Positions 16,397 through 24,297 of a stretch of DNA of 62,317 nt are shown in pieces. Source of the stretch: an uncultured Oscillospiraceae bacterium. Its GTDB lineage: Bacteria > Bacillota > Clostridia > Oscillospirales > Ruminococcaceae. The translations under genes and the position numbers were made by a program. Below the pieces are notes generated by a model. The model saw nothing but the letters and a program-made list of their open reading frames with translations, had not been told where the DNA came from and did no database searches. The stretch's first letter is position 1. The number at the start of each line of letters is the position of its first letter. The stretch is from positions 1 through 62,317 of the forward strand of contig CAKSEE010000011.1 in assembly GCA_934446455.1 (NCBI GenBank), given 5' to 3'.

Positions 16397-18127
16397 ATGA
16401 TAAAGAAGATAATCAGCAGCATAAATCTGACGCTGCGCGTGCTTAAAAATTTAATACAGCGCCCGTTCAGGATAGCCTACAACAAGCTGCTGCACTTTTT
16501 CAATGCGGGCAAGCTCGCGACAAAGCTTCCGGGCGCCGCGAAAAAGCTGCCGAGCATACTCAAGACCAAGCCCGAGAAGCGCGAGGACTACTTCGACTGG
16601 GGCTCGGTATACGTTGCAAAGTCGCTTGTGCTGACTGTGGCGCTTGTGCTTATAATAGTGCCGCTGCTGATAATTTTCGTTATCGCGCCGCTGTGCGTAA
16701 GGTGGTTCGGCGTAAAGCGCTTTGTCGTGGGCGACAGCGCGCTTGGCAGCTACAGCGGTAAGGTTCAGGTGTATTACGACGAGGACTACGATGCGCTGTG
16801 GCTTGAGGCGAAGTTTAAGGACGGTTTAGCCGCAGGTCACGGCGACGAGCTTTACGAAAACGGCAGGACGAAGTATTCGGGCGGCTTTGAGGAGGGCGCG
16901 TACAGCGGCACGGGTATTCTGTGCTACGAGGACGGCTCGGTGCGCTACCGCGGAGAGTTCGCGAAGGGCGTGTTCAGCGGCGAGGGAGAGCTGCACGCTG
17001 AGGACGGCAGCGTTTACGCGGGCACGTTTGAAAAGGGCGTGCTTCAGGGCAGGGGAACGCTCACGATAAACGACGTGCTTTACTACGAGGGGAACTTTGC
17101 GGACGGTGAGATAAGCGGCGACGGCAGGATACTGTACCCCGACGGCGCGGTGAAGCTCAGCGGCACGTTTAAGGACGGCGCCGCCGAGGGCGAGTGCGCG
17201 GAGTACGCCGAGGACGGCACGCTGAAGTACAGCGGCACGTTCAGCGCAGGCGTTTACAACGGCTCCGGCACGCTTTACGGCAGCGGCGGCAAAAAGCTCT
17301 ATTCGGGCGATTTTGAGCGAGGCAGATACAGCGGCACGGGAACGCTCTATGCCGAAAGCGGCGCAAAGCTTTACTCGGGCGGCTTTGAGGACGGCGTATA
17401 CAGCGGCGGCGGCACTCTCTGGTGCGAGGACGGCGCGCAGATAACGGGCGAGTTCTCGCAGGGCGAAATAACGGGTACAGCGATAAAGAGCTACCCCAGC
17501 GGAATGCGCTACGAGGGTACATTCGCGGCGGGCGCGCCGAGCGGCTACGGCGTTCTGAGCGGCGCAGTCGGCAGCTTTACGTTCACGGGGGAGTTTGCGG
17601 ACGGCGATATCGGCTACGGCGCGATAATGCTTGCGGATATCCCGCAGATAAAGGATATGTTCGGCGGCGAGCTTGCGCAGACCGCGGCTGAGGACTGCTT
17701 CTACCTTGAAAACGCACAGGCGGGCATAGCGCTCCGGTGCAGCTACGCGGGCGACGAGCCCGCTGCGGTAACGGAGATATGCGCAGCCCCGCTTATGAAC
17801 GGCGCGCTCAGCATAAAGAGCGCTGCGGATATCCCTGCGGCGGACGCGCTTTCGGTCGAGCGCAACGACAGCGCGCGGCTTTCCGCATGGGCGGCGCAGA
17901 AGTACGCGCTCGACGGCGCGGCGCTGGTGTGCTACACGGCGCACTACGAGGCTGCGGACGTCAGCTTCTGGGTGGAAAACGGGCGGCTTGCGCTTAAAAC
18001 GGCGCGACCCGTTGCGGGCGAAGCGCAGCCCGCGCAGGAAAGCGGAGAGCTTTCAGACGACGAAATGGCGGCGCTTTTCGAGGAGCTCGGGCTTGACATC
18101 GAGGACTTCAGAAGCCTTGGATTTTAA
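16397..18127 (+). CDS. Membrane-anchored MORN-repeat protein
   Basis: The 576-residue protein has a basic cytoplasmic N-terminus, one strong TM helix at ~75-97 (LVLTVALVLIIVPLLIIFVI) and about ten MORN repeats at ~140-385 (pattern Y-x-G-x-F-x-x-G-x-x-x-G-x-G, for example YSGGFEEGAYSGTG and YAGTFEKGVLQGRG). MORN repeats form beta sheets that bind lipids or proteins. The final ~180 residues are acidic and unassigned, ending in EELGLDIEDFRSLGF. Function in the CIS locus is unknown; tethering the particle or its regulators to the membrane is inference. It is 22 bp after the cyclase-like gene, with no terminator between. Confidence 0.8.
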   Translation: MIKKIISSINLTLRVLKNLIQRPFRIAYNKLLHFFNAGKLATKLPGAAKKLPSILKTKPEKREDYFDWGSVYVAKSLVLTVALVLIIVPLLIIFVIAPLCVRWFGVKRFVVGDSALGSYSGKVQVYYDEDYDALWLEAKFKDGLAAGHGDELYENGRTKYSGGFEEGAYSGTGILCYEDGSVRYRGEFAKGVFSGEGELHAEDGSVYAGTFEKGVLQGRGTLTINDVLYYEGNFADGEISGDGRILYPDGAVKLSGTFKDGAAEGECAEYAEDGTLKYSGTFSAGVYNGSGTLYGSGGKKLYSGDFERGRYSGTGTLYAESGAKLYSGGFEDGVYSGGGTLWCEDGAQITGEFSQGEITGTAIKSYPSGMRYEGTFAAGAPSGYGVLSGAVGSFTFTGEFADGDIGYGAIMLADIPQIKDMFGGELAQTAAEDCFYLENAQAGIALRCSYAGDEPAAVTEICAAPLMNGALSIKSAADIPAADALSVERNDSARLSAWAAQKYALDGAALVCYTAHYEAADVSFWVENGRLALKTARPVAGEAQPAQESGELSDDEMAALFEELGLDIEDFRSLGF

Positions 18128-18154
18128 GAATTAAACGCGGTAGGAGGGCAGGTC

Positions 18155-19507
18155 ATGAAAAAGCATATTGCGGCGGCAGCGGCGGCGCTTACCTGCCTTG
18201 CAGCGTCCGCGGGCGTTTACGCGTACAGCTTCTACCCGCTGGAGAGGGCGAGCGCGAAAGATACGGCGCAGCAGCTCTTTGAGCTTAACGAGCATATCTC
18301 GGCGACAGAGGGCGATTACGACCCCGCAGCGGCGCAATCCACCGCCGAAGCGGATAATACCGATGAATCGACAACGCAGGAGAGCGGCGAAAGCGGCGAG
18401 AGCGCCGCGCAGAAAGCGCCGTCAGAGCCTGCGGAGGATTTCGTTGAGCTCTGCGCGCAGCGGCTTGCGCTTTCGCAGGAGTATTACGACGCGCTTTACG
18501 CTCAGGGCGGCGCGCTCAGGGCGGCGCTTATAGACTACGACGTGGCGCTGAGGGAGCTCGGCGTACTGCGGGAAAAATGCGTGAAAGCCCGCGCGGCGCT
18601 TGACGAGCTTACGGAGCAGTACCGCTTCGGCGGCGCGGCGCAGGCGGACGTCAACGCGGCGCAGGCGGAGTACGACGGGCTTTATTACGACCTGCGCGCG
18701 GCGCTCTTCGACATAGGCGCGAAAAAGAGCGAGATAGAGAGCCTTTCCGGCGAGCCGCTTGACGGCGGGTTCGATTACGGCGAGATGTATTATATAACCG
18801 ACGCGCTTGCGATAGACGCGGGCGGGCTTACGGATATGTCGCAGCTGAGCGCGTTTGTAACGCTCTCTGCGCAGGAGCAGCCCGAAGCGGAGGATATCGC
18901 CGAACCCTATAACGCGGCGGTGAACGCATATTACGCGCTTGGCGGTGCAATGCGCGATTACGCGGCGGCGGCGCTCTCGCTTAAGACGGCGGAGGAAAAC
19001 GTGCGGCTGGCGCTTGGCGGCGAGGACGAGGTGACGGCGGCGAAGGCTGAAAAGAACGCGGCATACCTTGCGGCGGTGCGGGCGAAGGCGGCGTACGCAA
19101 AGGCGCTCATGGCGCTTGACGGCGCGGCCGGCGGCGCTCTCACGGGAAACGCGGGCGCGGACCTTGCGATAAGCGGCGAATTGTCCGCGGCGGTGGCTTC
19201 CGCCGAAAGGGGCGAGGGGCTGTGGAAGTGCGTGACAAGCGGCGGCAAAACGTATTTCGTGCCGATAGCGCTGCCTGAAAGGATAGCGGCAGAGGACAGC
19301 GGCTACGATCGGTGCATTATCACGTACGCGGGCAGAACGGCGGCGCAGGGCGCTGTCGGAGCGGCGCTTGAAGCCGACTGCGGCGAGTTTGCGGCAGGCG
19401 AAACGCACGCCGTGGTAACGTTCACGAAAAAGGGCGCGCAGCCCGCGGTTTACGAGATTTCGGTGCTTGCGCCGTTTGGCGGTTTTACCGAGCGAAAGGA
19501 CGGATAA
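18155..19507 (+). CDS. Exported coiled-coil protein with TolC-like helical pattern
   Basis: The 450-residue protein has a signal sequence or membrane anchor (KKHIAAAAAALTCLAASAGVYA), an acidic low-complexity linker (~50-90) and two long Ala-rich helical regions. Both show the TolC-type cadence: a Y-x-x-G turn, then A-Q-A-E-Y-x-x-x-x-x-x-L, then L-x-G at the end (YRFGGAAQADVNAAQAEYDGL to IESLSGEP; later YLAAVRAKAAYAKALMAL to GGALTG). The last ~100 residues are a beta-rich domain (TYFVPIALPERI). Such TolC-like proteins without an outer membrane occur in Clostridia. An envelope channel or periplasm-like spacer for the CIS is speculation; resemblance is moderate. Confidence 0.5.
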   Translation: MKKHIAAAAAALTCLAASAGVYAYSFYPLERASAKDTAQQLFELNEHISATEGDYDPAAAQSTAEADNTDESTTQESGESGESAAQKAPSEPAEDFVELCAQRLALSQEYYDALYAQGGALRAALIDYDVALRELGVLREKCVKARAALDELTEQYRFGGAAQADVNAAQAEYDGLYYDLRAALFDIGAKKSEIESLSGEPLDGGFDYGEMYYITDALAIDAGGLTDMSQLSAFVTLSAQEQPEAEDIAEPYNAAVNAYYALGGAMRDYAAAALSLKTAEENVRLALGGEDEVTAAKAEKNAAYLAAVRAKAAYAKALMALDGAAGGALTGNAGADLAISGELSAAVASAERGEGLWKCVTSGGKTYFVPIALPERIAAEDSGYDRCIITYAGRTAAQGAVGAALEADCGEFAAGETHAVVTFTKKGAQPAVYEISVLAPFGGFTERKDG

Positions 19508-19508
19508 T

Positions 19509-20114
19509 ATGAGCGAATACACGGCTATATACGAGGCGGGCGAGTCCATTGCGGAGCTGCTGCGCCGCGAAATGTGCCCCGAGCCCGTGGCGAAGCCCGA
19601 GCATATCGGCCTTGGCGAGCCGCAGAATCCCGAGGACTTTCAGATCACGCTCTGGCTTTACAATATCGAGGAGCAGAAAGACTCGGGCGTGCGCACAGGC
19701 TACGTCCCCGACGAGCTGAACCCCGACATAGAGCGCTTTGCGCCCATGCAGCTCAAAATATTCCTGCTGGTGTCCGCCCACTCAAAGGCGCCCGCCGTGC
19801 AGCGCTGCGCGGACGAATACCGCCTGATAGGGCGCGCAATGCAGGTGATACGCGACAACCCGTTCATACCGCGCACGCTGCTTAAGGGCTCTCTTGCGGA
19901 GCAGCGCGAGCCCGTGCTTATGGAGATAACCAAGCTTTCGGGCGAGGAGCTGTCCCGCGTGTGGAACAACTCCACAAAGACGATTAAACCGAGCTTCGGC
20001 GTTACTGTGTCGCAGCTGCTGATAAAGTCCGAGCGCGTACGCGAGACGGCTGCGCGCGTTGTAACGGCTCAGTTCGACACAAGACCCGCAGGAAGCGGCG
20101 AGAGAAGGAGATGA
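19509..20114 (+). CDS. Pvc16/Afp16-type tail terminator (DUF4255)
   Basis: This 201-residue protein matches the Pvc16 N-terminal family (DUF4255), with NPEDFQITLWLYNIEE near residues 38-53, then RFAPMQLKIFLLVSAHS. In PVC and Afp particles this protein caps the tube and sheath and fixes their length. The ATG at 19509 starts one base after the previous stop; an upstream in-frame start would lie inside the preceding gene. The DUF4255 gene is usually near the end of structural CIS genes, which fits. Confidence 0.87.
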   Translation: MSEYTAIYEAGESIAELLRREMCPEPVAKPEHIGLGEPQNPEDFQITLWLYNIEEQKDSGVRTGYVPDELNPDIERFAPMQLKIFLLVSAHSKAPAVQRCADEYRLIGRAMQVIRDNPFIPRTLLKGSLAEQREPVLMEITKLSGEELSRVWNNSTKTIKPSFGVTVSQLLIKSERVRETAARVVTAQFDTRPAGSGERRR

Positions 20115-20120
20115 CCGCAG

Positions 20121-20864
20121 ATGATAAAGCGCCTTTCGTGCGTTGTGAAGCTTATCGACAGCTTTACGGGGCGCCCCGCAGCGCCCGCTGACGCCGCGGT
20201 TTTCTGCGACGGCAAGCTGATACGGCACCAGTACAAGGCGGGCGGCTTTTTTGTGCTTTCAGACCTTTCCGAGGGCGCGCACACGCTGCTTATATGCTCG
20301 TGGAAGTTCCAGCCCGAGCGGCTTGACGTCACGGTGGATTACGCCGCGGTGAACGCCGCGAACGCCGTGCGCTACGTTATGCTGAACCCCTCCGCACAGC
20401 ACCCCTGCGCTGCGAGCGCTCCGTGCTTTCACGCGGCATTGCCGCAGGGGGAGCCGCTCTACGTGCTGCGCGAGGGCTTCACGCTCAAAATCGCGGAGGA
20501 CTCTGCGGACGCTGGCAAAACGCTCGTGCGTATGTTCAGCGAAAAGACCATGGCGCTCTTCCCGTCGATGTTTCTTATACGGGACAAGGCGGCTTCAAAA
20601 AGCGAGTTTGTGGTGATAAAGGGCTGCGACGGCGATATGTTCATGCTCGAGTCGCCGTTGAAATACAGCCACGCGCGCTCTACTGCGGTAACCGCGCTTG
20701 TAAAGTACACCGCGGGCGAGGACGGGGTGTTCGTGCTTTTGCCGCAGGGGCTGCCCGCAAAGGACGGCGAGGTGCGCTTTACAGCCCTTGTTGAAAAGGC
20801 GGGGCGGCTTGCCGAAAAGGAACTGTGCATTCCCGCAAGGGGCATGACGCAGCTTGAGCTTTGA
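20121..20864 (+). CDS. CIS-locus protein of unknown function
   Basis: The 247-residue protein is not recognised. It begins with a beta-rich stretch resembling a carboxypeptidase-regulatory or Ig-like fold (VVKLIDSFTGRPAAPADAAVFCDGK, then HQYKAGGFFVLSDL), with a Cys-containing middle and a C-terminus of alternating strands. No signal peptide or TM helix is visible. It lies 6 bp after the DUF4255 gene and 13 bp before the PAAR-like gene, so it is likely a particle or assembly component made together with the spike tip. A tip adaptor role is inference from position alone. Confidence 0.6.
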   Translation: MIKRLSCVVKLIDSFTGRPAAPADAAVFCDGKLIRHQYKAGGFFVLSDLSEGAHTLLICSWKFQPERLDVTVDYAAVNAANAVRYVMLNPSAQHPCAASAPCFHAALPQGEPLYVLREGFTLKIAEDSADAGKTLVRMFSEKTMALFPSMFLIRDKAASKSEFVVIKGCDGDMFMLESPLKYSHARSTAVTALVKYTAGEDGVFVLLPQGLPAKDGEVRFTALVEKAGRLAEKELCIPARGMTQLEL

Positions 20865-20877
20865 AAGAGAGATTTTA

Positions 20878-21261
20878 ATGGGAAATCTTGTTGTAAGGAA
20901 CGCTTTGTGTCAATGCACGTTCGGGGCGGCGCCCGCGCCGCTGCAGGTGACGTCGCAGGCAACGGTGAACGGCTCTGCGCAGACCGCAGCGACGATAATG
21001 GATATGCCGAAGCTGCCCATGACGTTCGGAATGTGCAGCAATCCCGCTAACCCGACGGTCGCCGCAGCGACTGCCGCGGCGCTCGGGGTGCTGACTCCCA
21101 TGCCGTGCATACCCGCGTGCGCTGCGCCGTGGGCGCCCGGGTCGCCGACGGTGCTTATATGCTCAAAGCCCGCGCTCAATAACTCAAGCAAATGTATGTG
21201 CAGCTACGGCGGGGTCATTTCGGTGACGATGACGCCTGCGCTCACGATTCAGATACCGTAA
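20878..21261 (+). CDS. PAAR-like spike tip protein (DUF4280)
   Basis: The 127-residue protein matches the DUF4280 PAAR-like family: it starts with VRNALCQCTFGAAPAPL and contains MPKLPMTFGMCSNPANP, TPMPCIPACAAPWAPG and a C-terminal KCMCSYGGVISV block. The conserved cysteines probably bind metal at the needle tip. PAAR-like proteins sharpen the gpV/VgrG spike and can carry cargo. The ATG at 20878 follows GAAAGAGAG and replaces any start inside the upstream gene. It is placed late in the operon and is separated by 16.7 kb from the spike gene. Confidence 0.9.
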   Translation: MGNLVVRNALCQCTFGAAPAPLQVTSQATVNGSAQTAATIMDMPKLPMTFGMCSNPANPTVAAATAAALGVLTPMPCIPACAAPWAPGSPTVLICSKPALNNSSKCMCSYGGVISVTMTPALTIQIP

Positions 21262-21273
21262 GGAGGTGCGCGC

Positions 21274-22314
21274 ATGAACAGGATAAAGGCGCTGCTTGCG
21301 GCGCTGCTCGCGGTGCTGCTGTGGCTGGTGGCGCGCGGGACGTACTATGTAAGCACCGCGACGCTCACCTCGCTTTATACGGACGTGTACTTTACGCGCC
21401 TTGCTGTGGAGGCGCAGCGCTTTACGCGGCAGATAGAATACGGCATAGAAAACGGCAAGAGCCTTGACAACTTCTATAACATCAACTCCATTCTCACCGA
21501 GGTCAGGCGGTGCAGCTCCTACATCAACGGCGCGTATATCCTCTCTGCGGACTACACGCTGCTGTATTCCCTTGCGGAGGAGGGCGAGCCTCCGCTGCAA
21601 AGGGCGGCGGTGATGTCGGACAGCAGGATTTATTCCTACCTTGCGGACGGCGGCGAGCGTTACCTTATTTCCGTGCCGATATACGGAAAGGACGACGTTC
21701 CGAGCGGCTTTATGGTGCTCAACGTGCGGCGCGAGGCGGTAGACAATATCGTTGCGCAGTACACCCGCGAAAACCTTGTGCAAAGCGCGGGAATGGCGGT
21801 GCTGGCGTTCCTTGCGGGGCTTGCGCTGCTGATACGGCTCAGAAGGAAAGAGAGCGTTTACCGCTCGGGCGCGCGCGTTATCACCGCGGCGGTGTGCGGG
21901 TGCGTTACGATAGACGGCGCGCTTTCAACGTTAAAATTTTACCTGCGCATTGAAAGCATCATACAGCAGTCGGTATCAAAGATAACCATGGCGCTGCAGA
22001 ACGACCTGCTTTCGGTGCAGGAGAAGGGCGCGCAGCTCAGCAAGATATACGACCTTAACACATGGCTTATGACAAGCTGCGACGAGATACCGTTCATAGA
22101 CAATCTCATATACGACAAGAATTACAAGATAACCGCGATACTGAGCGAGAATTACATCTGGCAGCAGACGCTGTTCTATGCGGCGGGGCTTATTGCGGTG
22201 CTTGGGCTTTGCATAGCGGGAGGGGCGCTTTTCATGCTGCTGGCGCGCTTTGCCGACAAATACAGGGCGGGACTTACAATTAAAAAAAAAACGGGGGATA
22301 AGGCACATATATGA
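21274..22314 (+). CDS. Membrane protein with two extracytoplasmic sensor-like domains
   Basis: The 346-residue protein has TM helices at about 6-26, 170-190, 205-225 and 296-322, enclosing two extracytoplasmic segments. Segment 1 (IENGKSLDNFYNINSILTEV, then YILSADYTLLYSL and FMVLNVRREAVD) has the cadence of a single-Cache-like sensor. No kinase, HAMP or output domain follows the last TM; the tail is short and basic. The same TM-sensor-TM-TM-sensor-TM layout, with a matching KNGKQIERFYGMDKVL motif, is the first half of the MFS fusion at 24298, so the two are probably paralogues. Its stop overlaps the GNAT start by 4 bp. Confidence 0.65.
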   Translation: MNRIKALLAALLAVLLWLVARGTYYVSTATLTSLYTDVYFTRLAVEAQRFTRQIEYGIENGKSLDNFYNINSILTEVRRCSSYINGAYILSADYTLLYSLAEEGEPPLQRAAVMSDSRIYSYLADGGERYLISVPIYGKDDVPSGFMVLNVRREAVDNIVAQYTRENLVQSAGMAVLAFLAGLALLIRLRRKESVYRSGARVITAAVCGCVTIDGALSTLKFYLRIESIIQQSVSKITMALQNDLLSVQEKGAQLSKIYDLNTWLMTSCDEIPFIDNLIYDKNYKITAILSENYIWQQTLFYAAGLIAVLGLCIAGGALFMLLARFADKYRAGLTIKKKTGDKAHI

Positions 22315-23030
22315 ACAAAACGCAGGCGCTGGAGGCGCTGAATCACGACAGAGTACGAAACTCATTCCTTATAAGCACGATAGAAAAGCTGGAAGCCCCC
22401 GAAATATACACGGCGGGAGATTCCTACGCGGTGTACGAGCCGCACGACAGCACATACCTCTTCAGTCTTGACGAGGGCGGAGCGCTGGCGCTTCTGAAGC
22501 CGCTGCTGCGGCACGAGTACCGCTCGTTCTACGTGAACGACCTGCGGTTCGCCCCGCAGGTAAGGGAGCTTTACAGCGGCGCGCAGATTCAGCCGTATCT
22601 GCAGTATTACATAGAATCGTCGGAGTTTGTGTTTGACGAAAACGAGCTTAACAGCGGCGTGCAGATAGTAAAGCTCGACAGAAGCTGGACGGATTACATA
22701 CTGTCGGTCTACTCGCAGAGCGAGTTTTCGCGCAGAGACTATATAAACGAGTGCATAGACACCCTGCCGTGCTTCGGCGCGCTTTGCGGGGGAGAGCGCG
22801 TCGGCTTTATCCTCGTGCACACCAACGGCGAGCTTGGCCCCATTGTGGTTGACGAGCGAATGCGCGGCAGGGGTATAGCGAGAACGCTCAACCAGTATAT
22901 GTTCAGGGAGTACACAAGGCTTGCAAGCATAGGGTGCCTGTTTGTGCTTGTGGATAACGAGAAGTCGCACAGGCTGTGCAGCGCCTCGGGCATAAAGCCC
23001 ATTGGCGAGATAATGTGGGTCAATATCTGA
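22311..23030 (+). CDS. GNAT-family N-acetyltransferase
   Basis: The 239-residue protein has an N-terminal domain of ~125 residues and a C-terminal GNAT fold: LGPIVVDERMRGRGIARTL carries the R-x-R-G-x-A acetyl-CoA loop, followed by CLFVLVDNEKSHRLCSASGI. The substrate is unknown. Its ATG overlaps the stop of the tandem-sensor protein (ATGA), so the two are translationally coupled and may act on each other or on a common target. The position between the CIS tip gene and the substrate-binding lipoprotein suggests modification of a particle or signalling protein, which is inference. Confidence 0.8.
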   Translation: MNKTQALEALNHDRVRNSFLISTIEKLEAPEIYTAGDSYAVYEPHDSTYLFSLDEGGALALLKPLLRHEYRSFYVNDLRFAPQVRELYSGAQIQPYLQYYIESSEFVFDENELNSGVQIVKLDRSWTDYILSVYSQSEFSRRDYINECIDTLPCFGALCGGERVGFILVHTNGELGPIVVDERMRGRGIARTLNQYMFREYTRLASIGCLFVLVDNEKSHRLCSASGIKPIGEIMWVNI

Positions 23031-23066
23031 GAGCGCGAGCAGGCTCTCAAGGAAAGGTGATAAAAT

Positions 23067-24278
23067 ATGAAACTCAGAAGTCTGATGAAGCGGGCGCTTG
23101 CCGTAATGCTCTGCGCCTTTGTGCTGATGTTTGCGGCAGGGTGCGACCTCGGCTCGTTTACGGGCAGCAACGGCGCGTCGTCCGTAAACAGCGGCGAAAA
23201 CGCGGGTACCCGCACATCGCGCGCGTATCTGCCCGTAAAGAAAGAGGGCGGCGGGAAGTTCTGCATAGCGTATGTGGACATCGACCCGTACAACCCAACG
23301 TTCCGCCAGATATATTACGCTATCGAGGCGCTGCGCGACCTCGGGTGGATAAGCTACGACGCGCTGCCGTTCGACCCGGAAACGGACGCGGACTCGCTTG
23401 CGCTTATGAACTGGCTTGCGGACAACGCGCAGAGCGACTATCTCGAGTTCACGCGCGAATCAAACTACTACACCTCCGTAAGCACCGAGGAGGAGATATA
23501 CGAGAGCCTGAAGCCGCAGGTGGAAAGCGGCAAGATAGACGTTATCCTTGCAATGGCGACCTCGGTATCCGCGATGGTGCAGCGCTTTAACTTTGACGTG
23601 CCGCTGCTTATGTACGGCGTTTCGGACGCGGTAGGCTCGGGGCTTGTAAAGTCCGCCGAGGACTCGGGCAACGACAACTACTGGGCGCACATCGACTCGT
23701 CCGCGTATGAAAGACAGCTGCAATACTACTACGACACCGTGGGCTTCAGCAATGTGGGCGTTATTTACCAGGACGAGGTAGTAGCGGCAATCGACGACTA
23801 CCGCGCGGTGGCAAAAAGAAACGGCTTTTCCCTTACGGAGTATGTACTTGTAAAGGAGGACGTCCCCGACGAGGATTACTACAGGGTGTTCGCGGAATAC
23901 ATTGACAAGATGATAACCGAGGACGGGGTGGACGCGTTCGTCATCACCTCAAACTCCATTACCGACATAGAAGCGGCAAAGCAGCTCATGCAGCGCTTTA
24001 TGGACAAGGATATTCCCGTATTTGCGCAGATAGACACGGCTATGGTGCAGGAGGGCGCCGCCCTGCTCATCGTGGACCCGCGCGACGCTACGGAAACAGG
24101 TCCGTTTGTTGCAAATATCATCGGCTCCGTGCTCAACGGCTCAAAGCCGCGCGAGCTTGAGCAGGAGTACGGAAGCGCGCCGTATCTCACGCTCAACCTT
24201 GACGTTGCGGACGAGATAGGCTTCAAGCCGAGCTTTGAAATGCTTATCGCCTGCGAAAAGGTCATCTGTTCGGAATAA
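23067..24278 (+). CDS. Substrate-binding lipoprotein (ABC_sub_bind type), no ABC partners
   Basis: The 403-residue protein has a lipoprotein signal with lipobox FAAGC (Cys ~28) and then two alpha/beta lobes typical of the ABC_sub_bind/periplasmic-binding-protein type I family (FCIAYVDIDPYNPTFRQIYYAIEALRDLGW; VDVILAMATSVSAM-like middle; VGVIYQDEVVAAIDDYRAVAKRNGFSLTE). No permease or ATPase gene is adjacent; instead the next gene, 19 bp on, is a sensor-MFS fusion. Lipid-anchored binding proteins can also act as ligand receptors, so it may present a ligand to the neighbouring membrane sensors. RBS AAGGAAAGGTGA precedes the ATG. Confidence 0.8.
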   Translation: MKLRSLMKRALAVMLCAFVLMFAAGCDLGSFTGSNGASSVNSGENAGTRTSRAYLPVKKEGGGKFCIAYVDIDPYNPTFRQIYYAIEALRDLGWISYDALPFDPETDADSLALMNWLADNAQSDYLEFTRESNYYTSVSTEEEIYESLKPQVESGKIDVILAMATSVSAMVQRFNFDVPLLMYGVSDAVGSGLVKSAEDSGNDNYWAHIDSSAYERQLQYYYDTVGFSNVGVIYQDEVVAAIDDYRAVAKRNGFSLTEYVLVKEDVPDEDYYRVFAEYIDKMITEDGVDAFVITSNSITDIEAAKQLMQRFMDKDIPVFAQIDTAMVQEGAALLIVDPRDATETGPFVANIIGSVLNGSKPRELEQEYGSAPYLTLNLDVADEIGFKPSFEMLIACEKVICSE

Positions 24279-24297
24279 TGGGTAAGGGGATAGCTCA

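Noticed and set aside
16397..18127. MORN protein as a toxin with repeated domains
   Set aside because: It has a TM anchor and intracellular-type MORN repeats and lacks the DUF4157 domain that marks cargo in this locus.
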